6,899 nucleotides of DNA from an uncultured Collinsella sp. Lineage in GTDB: Bacteria; Actinomycetota; Coriobacteriia; Coriobacteriales; Coriobacteriaceae. Shown here in pieces: positions 1 through 5,673 of this stretch. The position numbers and the translations under genes were made by a program. The stretch is from assembly GCA_902495955.1 (NCBI GenBank), contig CABUZE010000047.1, positions 1 through 6,899 of the forward strand, in the 5' to 3' direction. Positions within the stretch are counted from its first letter, which is position 1. Each line of letters starts with the position of its first letter. The notes beneath the pieces are model-generated. The model was not told the origin of the DNA. It worked only from the letters and a program-made list of their open reading frames with translations, and did no database searches.

Positions 1-1970
1 GCGCTCAGGGCAAGCCGCTCGGGCCAAATCCTCGCGAAACACTGCTGCGCAAACATTATAATGCTGCAGCACACGACGCTGCCCGCGGGGCCAATACGCT
101 TCTCGCCAAGGGCGTCCTCCGAGTACCAATTGCGCTTTTCGGCCTTCACCTCGTGTCCCATCGAGCCGCGGAAATGGCGATATTTATCGGTTCCCACGCC
201 CGAAAGATATACGTTTACGTGCGGTTTGTTGCTCACGCGGAATGAAGTCAGCAGCACCACAGCGATAAACGCCACGATAACCACCATCAGATACATGGCG
301 TCCTTGCCGATAACGTACGGCACGCGGCCAAACACCATGGCCAAGTAAGGCGACACCAGACCGCTCGAGATAACCGGGAACGCCACGCAGCACAGAATCA
401 GCAGCGCGGCGATGGTGTTGAGTGCCACCCATTCGGTCTTATGGACATTGACCTCAACGTTTTGAGCCGTAGGGTCGACGCCCGAAAGCTTGGCAAGCCA
501 CTTGCCCCAGAAGAAGAACGTCGCAGCCGAGCCAAAGGCCAGCACCATGATCATGAGCACGTTGCCAGTCTGCGCAAACGCCACCAGGGCACCCCACTTG
601 GACACGAGCATGCCAAACGGCGCCACAAACATGCCCATGATGCCCAGCATCATCAGGCGCGTCAGGTGCGGCATGCGGCTGAACATGCCGTCCATGTCCT
701 CGATATCGCGGCTGCCGATATGATGCTCGGCCGTGCCCACGCACAGGAACAGCAGCGACTTTGCCACCGTGTGGAACAGGATCAGAAAGATGGCCGCCCA
801 TACGGCCTCGGGCGCGCCGACGCCCAGGCAGGCACTGATGAGGCCCAGGTTGGAGATGGTGGAGTACGCGAGCACACGTTTGGCGTTGCTCTGCGAGATG
901 GCCATGAGGGCAGCGAGCAAAAACGTGATGGCACCCACACTCGTGACCATAAAGCCGGTCACGGGATAGATGGCATAGAGCGGGCTCAGCTTGACCATGA
1001 GGAACACGCCGGCTTTGACCATGGTGGACGAGTGCAGCAGGGCGCTCGTGGGCGTGGGGGCAACCATGGCACCCAACAGCCAAGTGTGGAACGGCATCTG
1101 TGCGGCCTTGGTGAGTGCGGCAAGCGAAAACAGGATGACCGGCATCACCAGCAGTGCGGACTGCGCGGTTCCGGCGCCGGAAAGCTCGATCATGCCCGAG
1201 ATGGTCAGCGGCATGCCGTTAACGTGCAGATACATGAGTCCGGCCAAAAACGCGATACCGCCCAGCATGTTGAGGATGATCTGGGTAAAGGCGTTCTTGA
1301 TGGCCTCGGGCGTGCGCGTATAGCCAATCATAAGGAACGAGCACACGGTGGTAATTTCCCAGCCGCAGAACAGCCACTCAAGGTTGTCGCTCGTCACGAT
1401 GACGAACATGGCCGAGAGGAACAGGAACATAAGTGCCAGGAACTGCGGACGTCGATCGGGCGCGGTCTGCCCGCGCAGCGCGGCCTCGTGCTCATCATGG
1501 GCCTGGAAGTCCTTCATGTAGCCCAAAGCGTAGATACAGATAAGGCTGCCGACGATGCCGACGGCGAGGACCATGATCACGCTCATATAGTCCAGGTAGA
1601 GCGGCGTCGCCGTGACGGCTTCGGCCATGGGCAGCGTCATGGCTGCAAAGGCGAGCGAGCCCACCAGCTGGACTATGCCGAGCACTGTGGTAAGCACGTT
1701 CCTATATTTGTACGCGTTGTACAGGATGACGGCGCACAGGATGACATCGATGGCGGAGCTGATGATCGAGAGCACATGCGAGGTGCCGGGGGCAACCTCA
1801 AAGCTCTGCGGACCCGTGCCAAAAAACATGACGGCGACTACAACTGTCACCGCCATAATAATGCCGGAACCTATGAGCCCCACCGCATCGCGGGCGCGGT
1901 CACCGCGCGCGAGCAGCATGCCCAGCGCCGGTACCAGCGGAAACAGGGTAAGGAAATACAGTAGCGTCAT
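1..1970 (-). CDS. NuoL/EchA/MrpA-type proton-translocating membrane subunit (partial, C-terminus beyond left edge)
   Basis: Integral membrane subunit of the family shared by complex I (NuoL), group 4 energy-converting [NiFe] hydrogenases (EchA/HyfB) and Mrp antiporters; it should carry protons or Na+ across the cytoplasmic membrane. The frame is open from ATG at 1970 to the window edge: 656 codons, no stop. Hallmarks seen: GWE (Glu205) followed by a CSFLMIGY-like helix, matching the essential TM5 Glu; LTKAAQMPFHTWL (Lys288, His295); APTPTSALLHSSTMVKAG (residues 305-321, Lys319); AKRVLAYSTISNLG (363-376); and FHTVAKSLLFL (Lys405). Many hydrophobic segments are present. After about residue 580 a polar, basic tail appears (VNVYLSGVGTDKYRHF), then another hydrophobic stretch near 631-641. 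The start is supported by GGGGGAG at 1978-1984, 7 nt upstream. It appears to be the first gene of a leftward operon. The Lys in MVKAG is more typical of Mrp/Ech-like members than of E. coli NuoL, so a membrane hydrogenase or formate hydrogenlyase complex is my preferred context, but the partners are outside the window. Confidence 0.88.
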   Translation of the reverse strand, partial: MTLLYFLTLFPLVPALGMLLARGDRARDAVGLIGSGIIMAVTVVVAVMFFGTGPQSFEVAPGTSHVLSIISSAIDVILCAVILYNAYKYRNVLTTVLGIVQLVGSLAFAAMTLPMAEAVTATPLYLDYMSVIMVLAVGIVGSLICIYALGYMKDFQAHDEHEAALRGQTAPDRRPQFLALMFLFLSAMFVIVTSDNLEWLFCGWEITTVCSFLMIGYTRTPEAIKNAFTQIILNMLGGIAFLAGLMYLHVNGMPLTISGMIELSGAGTAQSALLVMPVILFSLAALTKAAQMPFHTWLLGAMVAPTPTSALLHSSTMVKAGVFLMVKLSPLYAIYPVTGFMVTSVGAITFLLAALMAISQSNAKRVLAYSTISNLGLISACLGVGAPEAVWAAIFLILFHTVAKSLLFLCVGTAEHHIGSRDIEDMDGMFSRMPHLTRLMMLGIMGMFVAPFGMLVSKWGALVAFAQTGNVLMIMVLAFGSAATFFFWGKWLAKLSGVDPTAQNVEVNVHKTEWVALNTIAALLILCCVAFPVISSGLVSPYLAMVFGRVPYVIGKDAMYLMVVIVAFIAVVLLTSFRVSNKPHVNVYLSGVGTDKYRHFRGSMGHEVKAEKRNWYSEDALGEKRIGPAGSVVCCSIIMFAQQCFARIWPERLALS

Positions 1971-2221
1971 ACCATCACTCCCCCATGCAAAAACGCTGCA
2001 ATTGTTTAACGTTATAGCTCAATTACGGGGTTGCGGTGGCAGGTTTTCGGTCAACTGGGGAGTTTTAGACGTACGGGGCAAGGGCGCGTCCGCATTGGAG
2101 CAGAGAGGCGACGCTCCCCCTATCGCAGCGACAGGCGCGCGGGCCACTGCGCGCGGTTTATTGGCCACTTTGGAGGATGTCCCGACAGGCTCGCGCCGGT
2201 CCAAAAAGTTGGCGCGGCAAG
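1971..2221. other. Intergenic stretch upstream of the membrane subunit
   Basis: No convincing gene. The part next to the start codon (about 1986-2025) is AT-rich and should hold the leftward promoter. TATAAC on the minus strand near 2012-2017 is a possible -10, but I could not find a matching -35. The rest is GC-rich with short inverted repeats, for example GCGCGC at 2135-2140 and 2149-2154. Open frames here (about 100 codons minus, 80 codons plus) read as low-complexity Arg/Ala/Pro-rich strings without recognisable domains. Confidence 0.4.
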
Positions 2222-2246
2222 AAAAATGCGCCCCTATGAGCGCACC
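2222..2246 (-). terminator. Intrinsic terminator of the HTH gene
   Basis: On the minus strand, GGTGCGC and GCGCATT pair around an 8-nt loop (five Watson-Crick pairs plus two G-U pairs at the base) and run directly into TTTTTCTT. It begins about 10 nt after the TAG stop at 2257-2259, so the small HTH gene is a self-contained transcription unit that does not feed into the membrane-subunit gene. Confidence 0.65.
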
Positions 2247-2256
2247 ATCCCGTTTG

Positions 2257-2652
2257 CTATTCCGCCTTTTTAACGCGCGGCTTGCGACCGCGCGGCTTAT
2301 CGATAAGCGCGTCGGCGCCGCCATCGCGATACTGACGACACCAAGCCTTGACCGAAGACTCGCTGGGAATCTTGTGTTTGATCATGGCCTCGCGAACCGT
2401 CAAGCCGTTTTCCAGACGGTCCTTAACCACAGCGAGCTTTACGTCGTACGAATAGGTGTGATGATGCGAACCGGCATTGAGAACGGCGTCGGCACCGCCC
2501 ACGGCATACGCGCGGGCCCACTGACGAGCCGTGGCCTGGGGAATGCCAAGCTCCGCGGCGAGGGCGCGATGACCGACCCCCTCTTGAAGGATCTCGACGG
2601 CGCGCTGCCTAACCTCGGGCGCATGCGTGCGAGTCCTAGTTGCTTCCGACAT
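2257..2652 (-). CDS. Stand-alone double helix-turn-helix protein, IS3/IS150 OrfA-like
   Basis: A 131-residue DNA-binding protein. The first helix-turn-helix is at about residues 12-52 (VRQRAVEILQEGVGHRALAA, then ELGIPQATARQWARAY). The second is at about 68-110 (YDVKLAVVKDRLENGLTVRE, then IPSESSVKAWCRQYRDGG). A basic tail follows (KPRGRKPRVKK, 119-129). This two-HTH layout with a KPxGR tail is that of OrfA from IS3/IS150-group elements, where it binds the element ends. Here the protein stops right after the basic tail, lacking the coiled coil expected in OrfA, and no OrfB (DDE integrase) frame follows. A nearby AAAAAG run could recall the IS3 frameshift site, but there is nothing to shift into. 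I chose ATG at 2652 (MSEATRT); a GTG at 2661 adds three residues, and neither has a strong Shine-Dalgarno. Either an IS remnant or a domesticated regulator; I cannot tell which from sequence alone. Confidence 0.75.
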   Translation of the reverse strand: MSEATRTRTHAPEVRQRAVEILQEGVGHRALAAELGIPQATARQWARAYAVGGADAVLNAGSHHHTYSYDVKLAVVKDRLENGLTVREAMIKHKIPSESSVKAWCRQYRDGGADALIDKPRGRKPRVKKAE

Positions 2653-2702
2653 ACCTGCCACTTCTTAGCCTTAACCGTTAATCTGCTTTCTTACGTGCAA
2701 GT

Positions 2703-2731
2703 TAGATAGTAGCATTTTACCGTTTGCTCAA
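2703..2731 (-). promoter_or_regulatory. Candidate promoter of the HTH gene
   Basis: On the minus strand, TTGAGC (2726-2731) is separated by 17 nt from TATCTA (2703-2708), giving a leader of about 45 nt before the ATG at 2652. TAAAAT at 2714-2719 is an alternative -10 but lacks a good -35. Inferred from consensus similarity only. Confidence 0.33.
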
Positions 2732-2813
2732 AGCAGTTAATTAAAATAGACGCGGCGTTATCTGGGCATTTGGCACCAAATTACGACATTTCTTTATCGA
2801 TTATTTACGCTGG

Positions 2814-2830
2814 TAGCTGACTCGCAGCTA
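2814..2830. repeat. Short perfect inverted repeat
   Basis: TAGCTG and CAGCTA are perfect 6-bp arms around ACTCG, in the AT-rich gap about 85 bp upstream of the candidate HTH-gene promoter. It is not followed by a T-run on either strand, so it is not an intrinsic terminator. It could be a protein-binding site, but a chance match is possible. Confidence 0.3.
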
Positions 2831-2985
2831 ATCGTCATTCGCTTGTCAACAAAATTGGCATCTCTTTATGTCCTTTGGTATAGAGGATATAGTTATTAAC
2901 CCCTCCCTCAATAATTTTGAGTGATCTGCAAGACAGTAGACGTCCTCACTCCTCATGATTACCGCGCATTGCCGTCCACCGGAGC

Positions 2986-3026
2986 AAAACAAAAAGGGCG
3001 GGACCTGCTGCGCTTGCAGGCCCCGC
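2986..3026 (-). terminator. Intrinsic terminator of the flavin oxidoreductase gene
   Basis: The minus strand reads GCGGGGCCTGC (3016-3026), a 7-nt loop, then GCAGGTCCCGC (2998-3008). This 11-bp stem has a single G-U pair and is followed by CCTTTTTGTTTT. It lies about 75 nt past the stop codon, ending the flavoenzyme transcript before the AT-rich gap. Confidence 0.88.
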
Positions 3027-3101
3027 ACCGGTTGACACCCGACGGGACACAGCCGGGCGAGACGGATCCGTACTACCGCCCCGCCTGGCCGCGATGTTCA
3101 A

Positions 3102-5132
3102 CTACAGCTCGTTGGCCGCGTGATACGCCGTGCGAATGGCGCTCGCGATGTCGGCGGTGCGCTCACCCGAGCAGTCGCCCACGCAGGTCACGGGCACCGT
3201 CACGCCATCCAGGTCAAACGCGTTGGCCTTGGAGCCCACGGCCATCACCACGTAATCGCAGGCGATCTTCACCGGCTCCTCGGCGCCGTCCTCGGTGGTG
3301 CGAACAGCCTCCACGCCCTCGTCGGTAATGGCGGTCAGGCGGGTCTTCACGTGCTGCTCCACGTTGTGCTCTGCAAAGTCGCTCATAATCAGCGGCAGAA
3401 TGGTCTCGGACTCGCCCGCGGCAATCTTGTCGAGCATCTCGACGATCGCCACCTCGCAGCCGTGCTGCAGCAGATACTCGGCAGTCTCGGTGCCCACCAG
3501 GCCACCGCCAATGACGGCGACGCGGCCGCTGAGCTCCACCTTGCCGGCCAGCACGTCCCAGCTCGAGACGACCTTGTCCGAGTCGGCGCCCGGAACGGGG
3601 ATGACCACGTCGTGCGCGCCCACGGCCACAATCGCGGCGTCGGCGGCGTTGAGGTCCTCAGCAGTAGCGGCATGGTTGAGCTCAACCTTCACGCCCAGGC
3701 CGGGCAGAATCTTCTCGTAATACTCGACCGAGCGCATGATCTCGTCCTTGCGCGGAGGCGCGGCCGCCAGCACAATCTGGCCGCCCAAGTGATCGCTCGC
3801 CTCGTAGATGGTCACGTCGTAGCCGCGCTTGGCCGCCACGCGTGCGGCCTCCAGGCCGGCAATACCGCCGCCCACCACGGCGATCTTCTTGTCGCCCTCG
3901 CCCGGCTTGATGGCGACGGTCGCCTCGTCGCCGTTCTCGGCGTTGAGCACGCACGAGATGTACTTGCGGTTTTGATTCGCATCGACGCAGCCCTTGTTGC
4001 AGTTGAGGCACTCGCGAATGGGCTCGCCCGTGGCGGCCTTCAGCGCAATGTCGGGGTCGCACATGAGCGAACGGCCGTAGGCGATGATGTCGGCGGCGCC
4101 GTCTTCCAGAATCTTCTCGCCGGCCTCGACCGAGACAACACGGCCGACGGTTGCCACCGGCACGGAGACCAGGGCCTTGACGCGCTCGGCCACGGGCAGC
4201 GTCCAGTTGTAGGGCATGGCGCCCATGGGCGGAATGGTGTCGCCCATGTTGCCGGTGTGGTTGGCCTGTGCAACCTGGATCATGTCGATGCCCGCGCCCT
4301 CGAGCAGCTTGGCGAACTCGCAGGCCTCGTCAGGCTGCAGGCCGCCCTTGCCGCGCGGCGTGCCGTCGGGGTTCTCCATGATCACGGGGAGCTTGTACTC
4401 CACCATCAGCTGCGGCGCGGCTTCCTTAATGGCAGCGACGACCTCCAGCGCGTAGCGAACGCGGTTCTCGAACGAACCACCGTACTCGTCGGTGCGCTGG
4501 TTGAGGATGGCCGAGCACAGCGAACCCACCAGGCGATCGCCGTGGACCTCGATGGCGTCGATGCCGGCCTGCTGTGCGCGAGCGGCCGAGGCAGCGATGG
4601 CCTCCTTGATCTGGGTGAGTTGCTCCACACTCGCCTCGTTCACAAAGTGCTGCATGTCGTGGTGCAGCTTGGCGTAGGCCTGATTGCGGATCTCGAAGGA
4701 CTCGGCCATCTTGGCGGCAAAGGTCTCCTCGTCGCCGGCGGCCTTGGCCTCCTGCGCGGCCTTGGCGGCGGCCATGGATCCCATGACCATGCGGCCGACA
4801 CCGGGCACATCGTACTCGGGGTGGAACAGCTGCAGCGCGACCTTGGCGCCGTGCTTGTGGACGACGTCGGCCAGGGCCTTAAACGTGGGGATCTGGGCGT
4901 CGGTTGCCAGCTTGGGCGTGGGGCTCGCGGTCATGACGGGAGCGACGTCGCCGATGACGATGTAGCTCACGCCGCCACGGGCCAGGCGCTCGTAAAAAGC
5001 CAGGCTGCGCTCGCCAATGGAACCGTCGCGCTCCTCGTAGCCGGTGGTCAGCGGCGGGAACATAATACGGTTCTTGAGCTCAAGGGGGCCAACCGTAATT
5101 GGCTGGAGCAGCTTGGATGCAGGTGCGGTCAT
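3102..5132 (-). CDS. FadH/Old Yellow Enzyme-family NADH:flavin oxidoreductase with 4Fe-4S and FAD/NAD domains
   Basis: Soluble multi-cofactor reductase in the class of 2,4-dienoyl-CoA reductase, enoate reductase and the bile-acid Bai oxidoreductases; NAD(P)H electrons pass via FAD and 4Fe-4S to FMN, which reduces a C=C bond. Residue numbers here count from ATG 5138 (678 codons). An FMN TIM barrel spans about 8-370 (LKNRIMFPPL near 21; RTDEYGGSFENR at 215-226). Cluster cysteines 377, 380, 384 and 396 have the C-x2-C-x3-C-x11-C spacing of FadH. FAD-binding GGGIAGLEAA is at 423-432 and NAD(P)-binding GGGLVGTETAE at 544-554. Length matches FadH (about 670). The start at 5132 (MTAPASK, 676 aa) is preferred because GAGAGG at 5140-5145 sits 7 nt upstream of it but only 1 nt from ATG 5138. 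Oddities: the usual HGY active-site segment is replaced by HGDRLVGSLCS (199-209), and there is a helical Ala/Glu-rich insertion at about 120-165. Substrate unknown; single-gene unit. Confidence 0.9.
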   Translation of the reverse strand: MTAPASKLLQPITVGPLELKNRIMFPPLTTGYEERDGSIGERSLAFYERLARGGVSYIVIGDVAPVMTASPTPKLATDAQIPTFKALADVVHKHGAKVALQLFHPEYDVPGVGRMVMGSMAAAKAAQEAKAAGDEETFAAKMAESFEIRNQAYAKLHHDMQHFVNEASVEQLTQIKEAIAASAARAQQAGIDAIEVHGDRLVGSLCSAILNQRTDEYGGSFENRVRYALEVVAAIKEAAPQLMVEYKLPVIMENPDGTPRGKGGLQPDEACEFAKLLEGAGIDMIQVAQANHTGNMGDTIPPMGAMPYNWTLPVAERVKALVSVPVATVGRVVSVEAGEKILEDGAADIIAYGRSLMCDPDIALKAATGEPIRECLNCNKGCVDANQNRKYISCVLNAENGDEATVAIKPGEGDKKIAVVGGGIAGLEAARVAAKRGYDVTIYEASDHLGGQIVLAAAPPRKDEIMRSVEYYEKILPGLGVKVELNHAATAEDLNAADAAIVAVGAHDVVIPVPGADSDKVVSSWDVLAGKVELSGRVAVIGGGLVGTETAEYLLQHGCEVAIVEMLDKIAAGESETILPLIMSDFAEHNVEQHVKTRLTAITDEGVEAVRTTEDGAEEPVKIACDYVVMAVGSKANAFDLDGVTVPVTCVGDCSGERTADIASAIRTAYHAANEL

Positions 5133-5184
5133 GAACATTCCTCTCTTGTAGGCGCGGCGGCGATGATGCCGCGTAGTTGTCTAG

Positions 5185-5214
5185 AGGATATGGCATGGAA
5201 GCACGGCGGCACAA
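5185..5214 (-). promoter_or_regulatory. Candidate promoter of the flavin oxidoreductase gene
   Basis: On the minus strand, TTGTGC (5209-5214) and TATCCT (5185-5190) are 18 nt apart, which would give a leader of about 45 nt. The match is only moderate. It lies downstream, in the direction of transcription, of the GC palindrome and repeat array, so those could act as upstream regulatory DNA. Confidence 0.3.
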
Positions 5215-5252
5215 CGAAAATCGGCGAATATCAGGTGGCGGCAGGTGGATGG

Positions 5253-5268
5253 GGCGGGCCGGCCCGCC
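5253..5268. repeat. Perfect 16-bp GC palindrome
   Basis: GGCGGGCC followed directly by GGCCCGCC, a perfect 16-bp palindrome with no spacer. It is about 40 bp upstream of the candidate -35 of the flavoenzyme gene and 17 bp from the first arm of the repeat array. No T-run follows on either strand, so it is not a terminator. Confidence 0.7.
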
Positions 5269-5285
5269 GGTTTGCCCGCCGGTTT
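5262..5285. repeat. 12-bp tandem direct duplication
   Basis: GCCCGCCGGTTT occurs twice back to back (5262-5273 and 5274-5285), overlapping the palindrome on its left and abutting the first array arm at 5286. A related CCGGTAT precedes the fourth unit (5521-5527), so part of this sequence may belong to the array unit. Confidence 0.7.
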
Positions 5286-5342
5286 ATCTCAATCTGTAAC
5301 AGTTACGCGGCAAAACCGGGTCTTACTGTTACAAATCAAGAT
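5286..5342. repeat. Array unit A
   Basis: Arms 5286-5301 (ATCTCAATCTGTAACA) and 5327-5342 (TGTTACAAATCAAGAT), spacer 5302-5326. Three differences between the arms. All three become G-U pairs in a minus-strand RNA but A-C mismatches in a plus-strand RNA. Confidence 0.85.
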
Positions 5343-5366
5343 ATTCCTCTCAACCCGTCCTCAACA

Positions 5367-5423
5367 ATCTAGATCTGTAACATCTAGACCCACTTTTGTC
5401 CCCTACCTGTTACAGATCGAGAC
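5367..5423. repeat. Array unit B
   Basis: Arms 5367-5382 (ATCTAGATCTGTAACA) and 5408-5423 (TGTTACAGATCGAGAC), spacer 5383-5407. Two differences, one of them G-U compatible on the minus strand. Its spacer reads in the opposite orientation to the others: TCTAGACCC at its left end matches GGGTCTAGA at the right end of the unit D spacer. Confidence 0.85.
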
Positions 5424-5446
5424 AAACCAAACCCGCCTGCTAGAAA

Positions 5447-5503
5447 ATCTCAATCTATAACAACAACTCGGCAAAATCCGTCCCTCGTGTTACAGATTTA
5501 GAC
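5447..5503. repeat. Array unit C
   Basis: Arms 5447-5462 (ATCTCAATCTATAACA, the only arm with a change inside TGTAACA) and 5488-5503 (TGTTACAGATTTAGAC), spacer 5463-5487. Three differences, two of them G-U compatible on the minus strand. Confidence 0.85.
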
Positions 5504-5527
5504 AAACACGACCCAACCCACCGGTAT

Positions 5528-5584
5528 ATCTCGATCTGTAACACCTAGCCGCCCAAATCGGGTCTAGATGTTACAGATCGAGAT
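5528..5584. repeat. Array unit D (perfect arms)
   Basis: Arms 5528-5543 (ATCTCGATCTGTAACA) and 5569-5584 (TGTTACAGATCGAGAT) are exact reverse complements over 16 bp, spacer 5544-5568. This is the best-preserved unit and matches the array consensus, so it is probably the youngest or most constrained. Confidence 0.92.
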
Positions 5585-5607
5585 CTTTGATTGAGAGGCC
5601 GAGAATT

Positions 5608-5625
5608 GGACCGAAAACACGGTCC
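5608..5625. repeat. Small hairpin beside the array
   Basis: GGACCG and CGGTCC are perfect 6-bp arms around AAAACA, lying between the array and the tRNA terminator. No T-run follows on either strand. Function unknown; it may only be incidental. Confidence 0.35.
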
Positions 5626-5634
5626 CGGGATAAC

Positions 5635-5664
5635 AAAAAAGCTCGCCGGCTAGGCCGACGAGCT
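5635..5664 (-). terminator. Intrinsic terminator of tRNA-fMet
   Basis: The minus strand reads AGCTCGTCGGC, loop CTA, GCCGGCGAGCT: an 11-bp stem with one G-U pair, followed by TTTTTT and GTTA. It starts about 10 nt after the encoded CCA and is a strong rho-independent terminator. It separates the tRNA transcript from the repeat array further left. Confidence 0.92.
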
Positions 5665-5673
5665 GCAAGTTCT

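Larger units (their letters stand above)
2653..2985. other. AT-rich intergenic stretch
   Basis: No gene that I can support. It is clearly richer in A+T than the flanking genes. It contains a candidate leftward promoter (2703-2731), a 6-bp inverted repeat TAGCTG-ACTCG-CAGCTA (2814-2830) and a 5-bp one CTCAA-TAATT-TTGAG (2907-2921). A 60-codon minus-strand frame (2846-3028) starts inside the flavoenzyme terminator and has no recognisable features, so I left it out. Confidence 0.5.
5286..5584. repeat. Array of eight alternating 16-bp arms (four 57-bp inverted-repeat units)
   Basis: Arms read ATCTCGATCTGTAACA or close variants, alternating between forward and reverse. Forward arms start at 5286, 5367, 5447 and 5528; reverse arms start at 5327, 5408, 5488 and 5569. 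Every unit is arm(16)-spacer(25)-arm(16), and units are separated by 24, 23 and 24 bp, so arms recur every 39-41 bp. TAACA is invariant, and TGTAACA is kept in seven of eight arms. Spacers resemble one another, sharing a core like GACCCG-n-TTTTG in one orientation or the other. It lies between the tRNA-fMet terminator and the promoter region of the flavoenzyme, both leftward units. Possible roles: a REP/BIME-like palindromic repeat cluster, an operator array for a repeat-binding protein, or a chain of RNA hairpins. It is not a CRISPR: arms alternate, spacers are alike, and no cas gene is present. Confidence 0.92.

Noticed and set aside
441..1964. A 507-codon plus-strand open frame
   Set aside because: It is antisense to the clear NuoL-like gene and reads as a His/Arg/Gly/Glu-rich string with no domain. 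Such frames arise from strong G/C third-position bias.
2019..2324. A 101-codon minus-strand frame that might be an OrfB remnant after the OrfA-like gene
   Set aside because: No DDE integrase motif or other OrfB similarity, and it crosses the terminator at 2222-2246. The translation is Arg/Ala/Pro-rich noise.
1612..2709. A 365-codon plus-strand open frame across the gap and the HTH gene
   Set aside because: It runs antisense through two minus-strand genes and a terminator, has no ribosome binding site, and its translation has no family features.
2846..3028. A 60-codon minus-strand frame
   Set aside because: Its start lies within the flavoenzyme terminator hairpin and it has no upstream ribosome binding site or recognisable domain.
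3120..5372. A 750-codon plus-strand open frame
   Set aside because: It mirrors the flavin oxidoreductase gene on the opposite strand and is a Leu/Gly/His/Val-rich low-complexity translation, so it is a compositional shadow.
5286..5584. CRISPR array
   Set aside because: Arms alternate in orientation instead of repeating directly, the spacers resemble each other, and no cas gene or leader is nearby.
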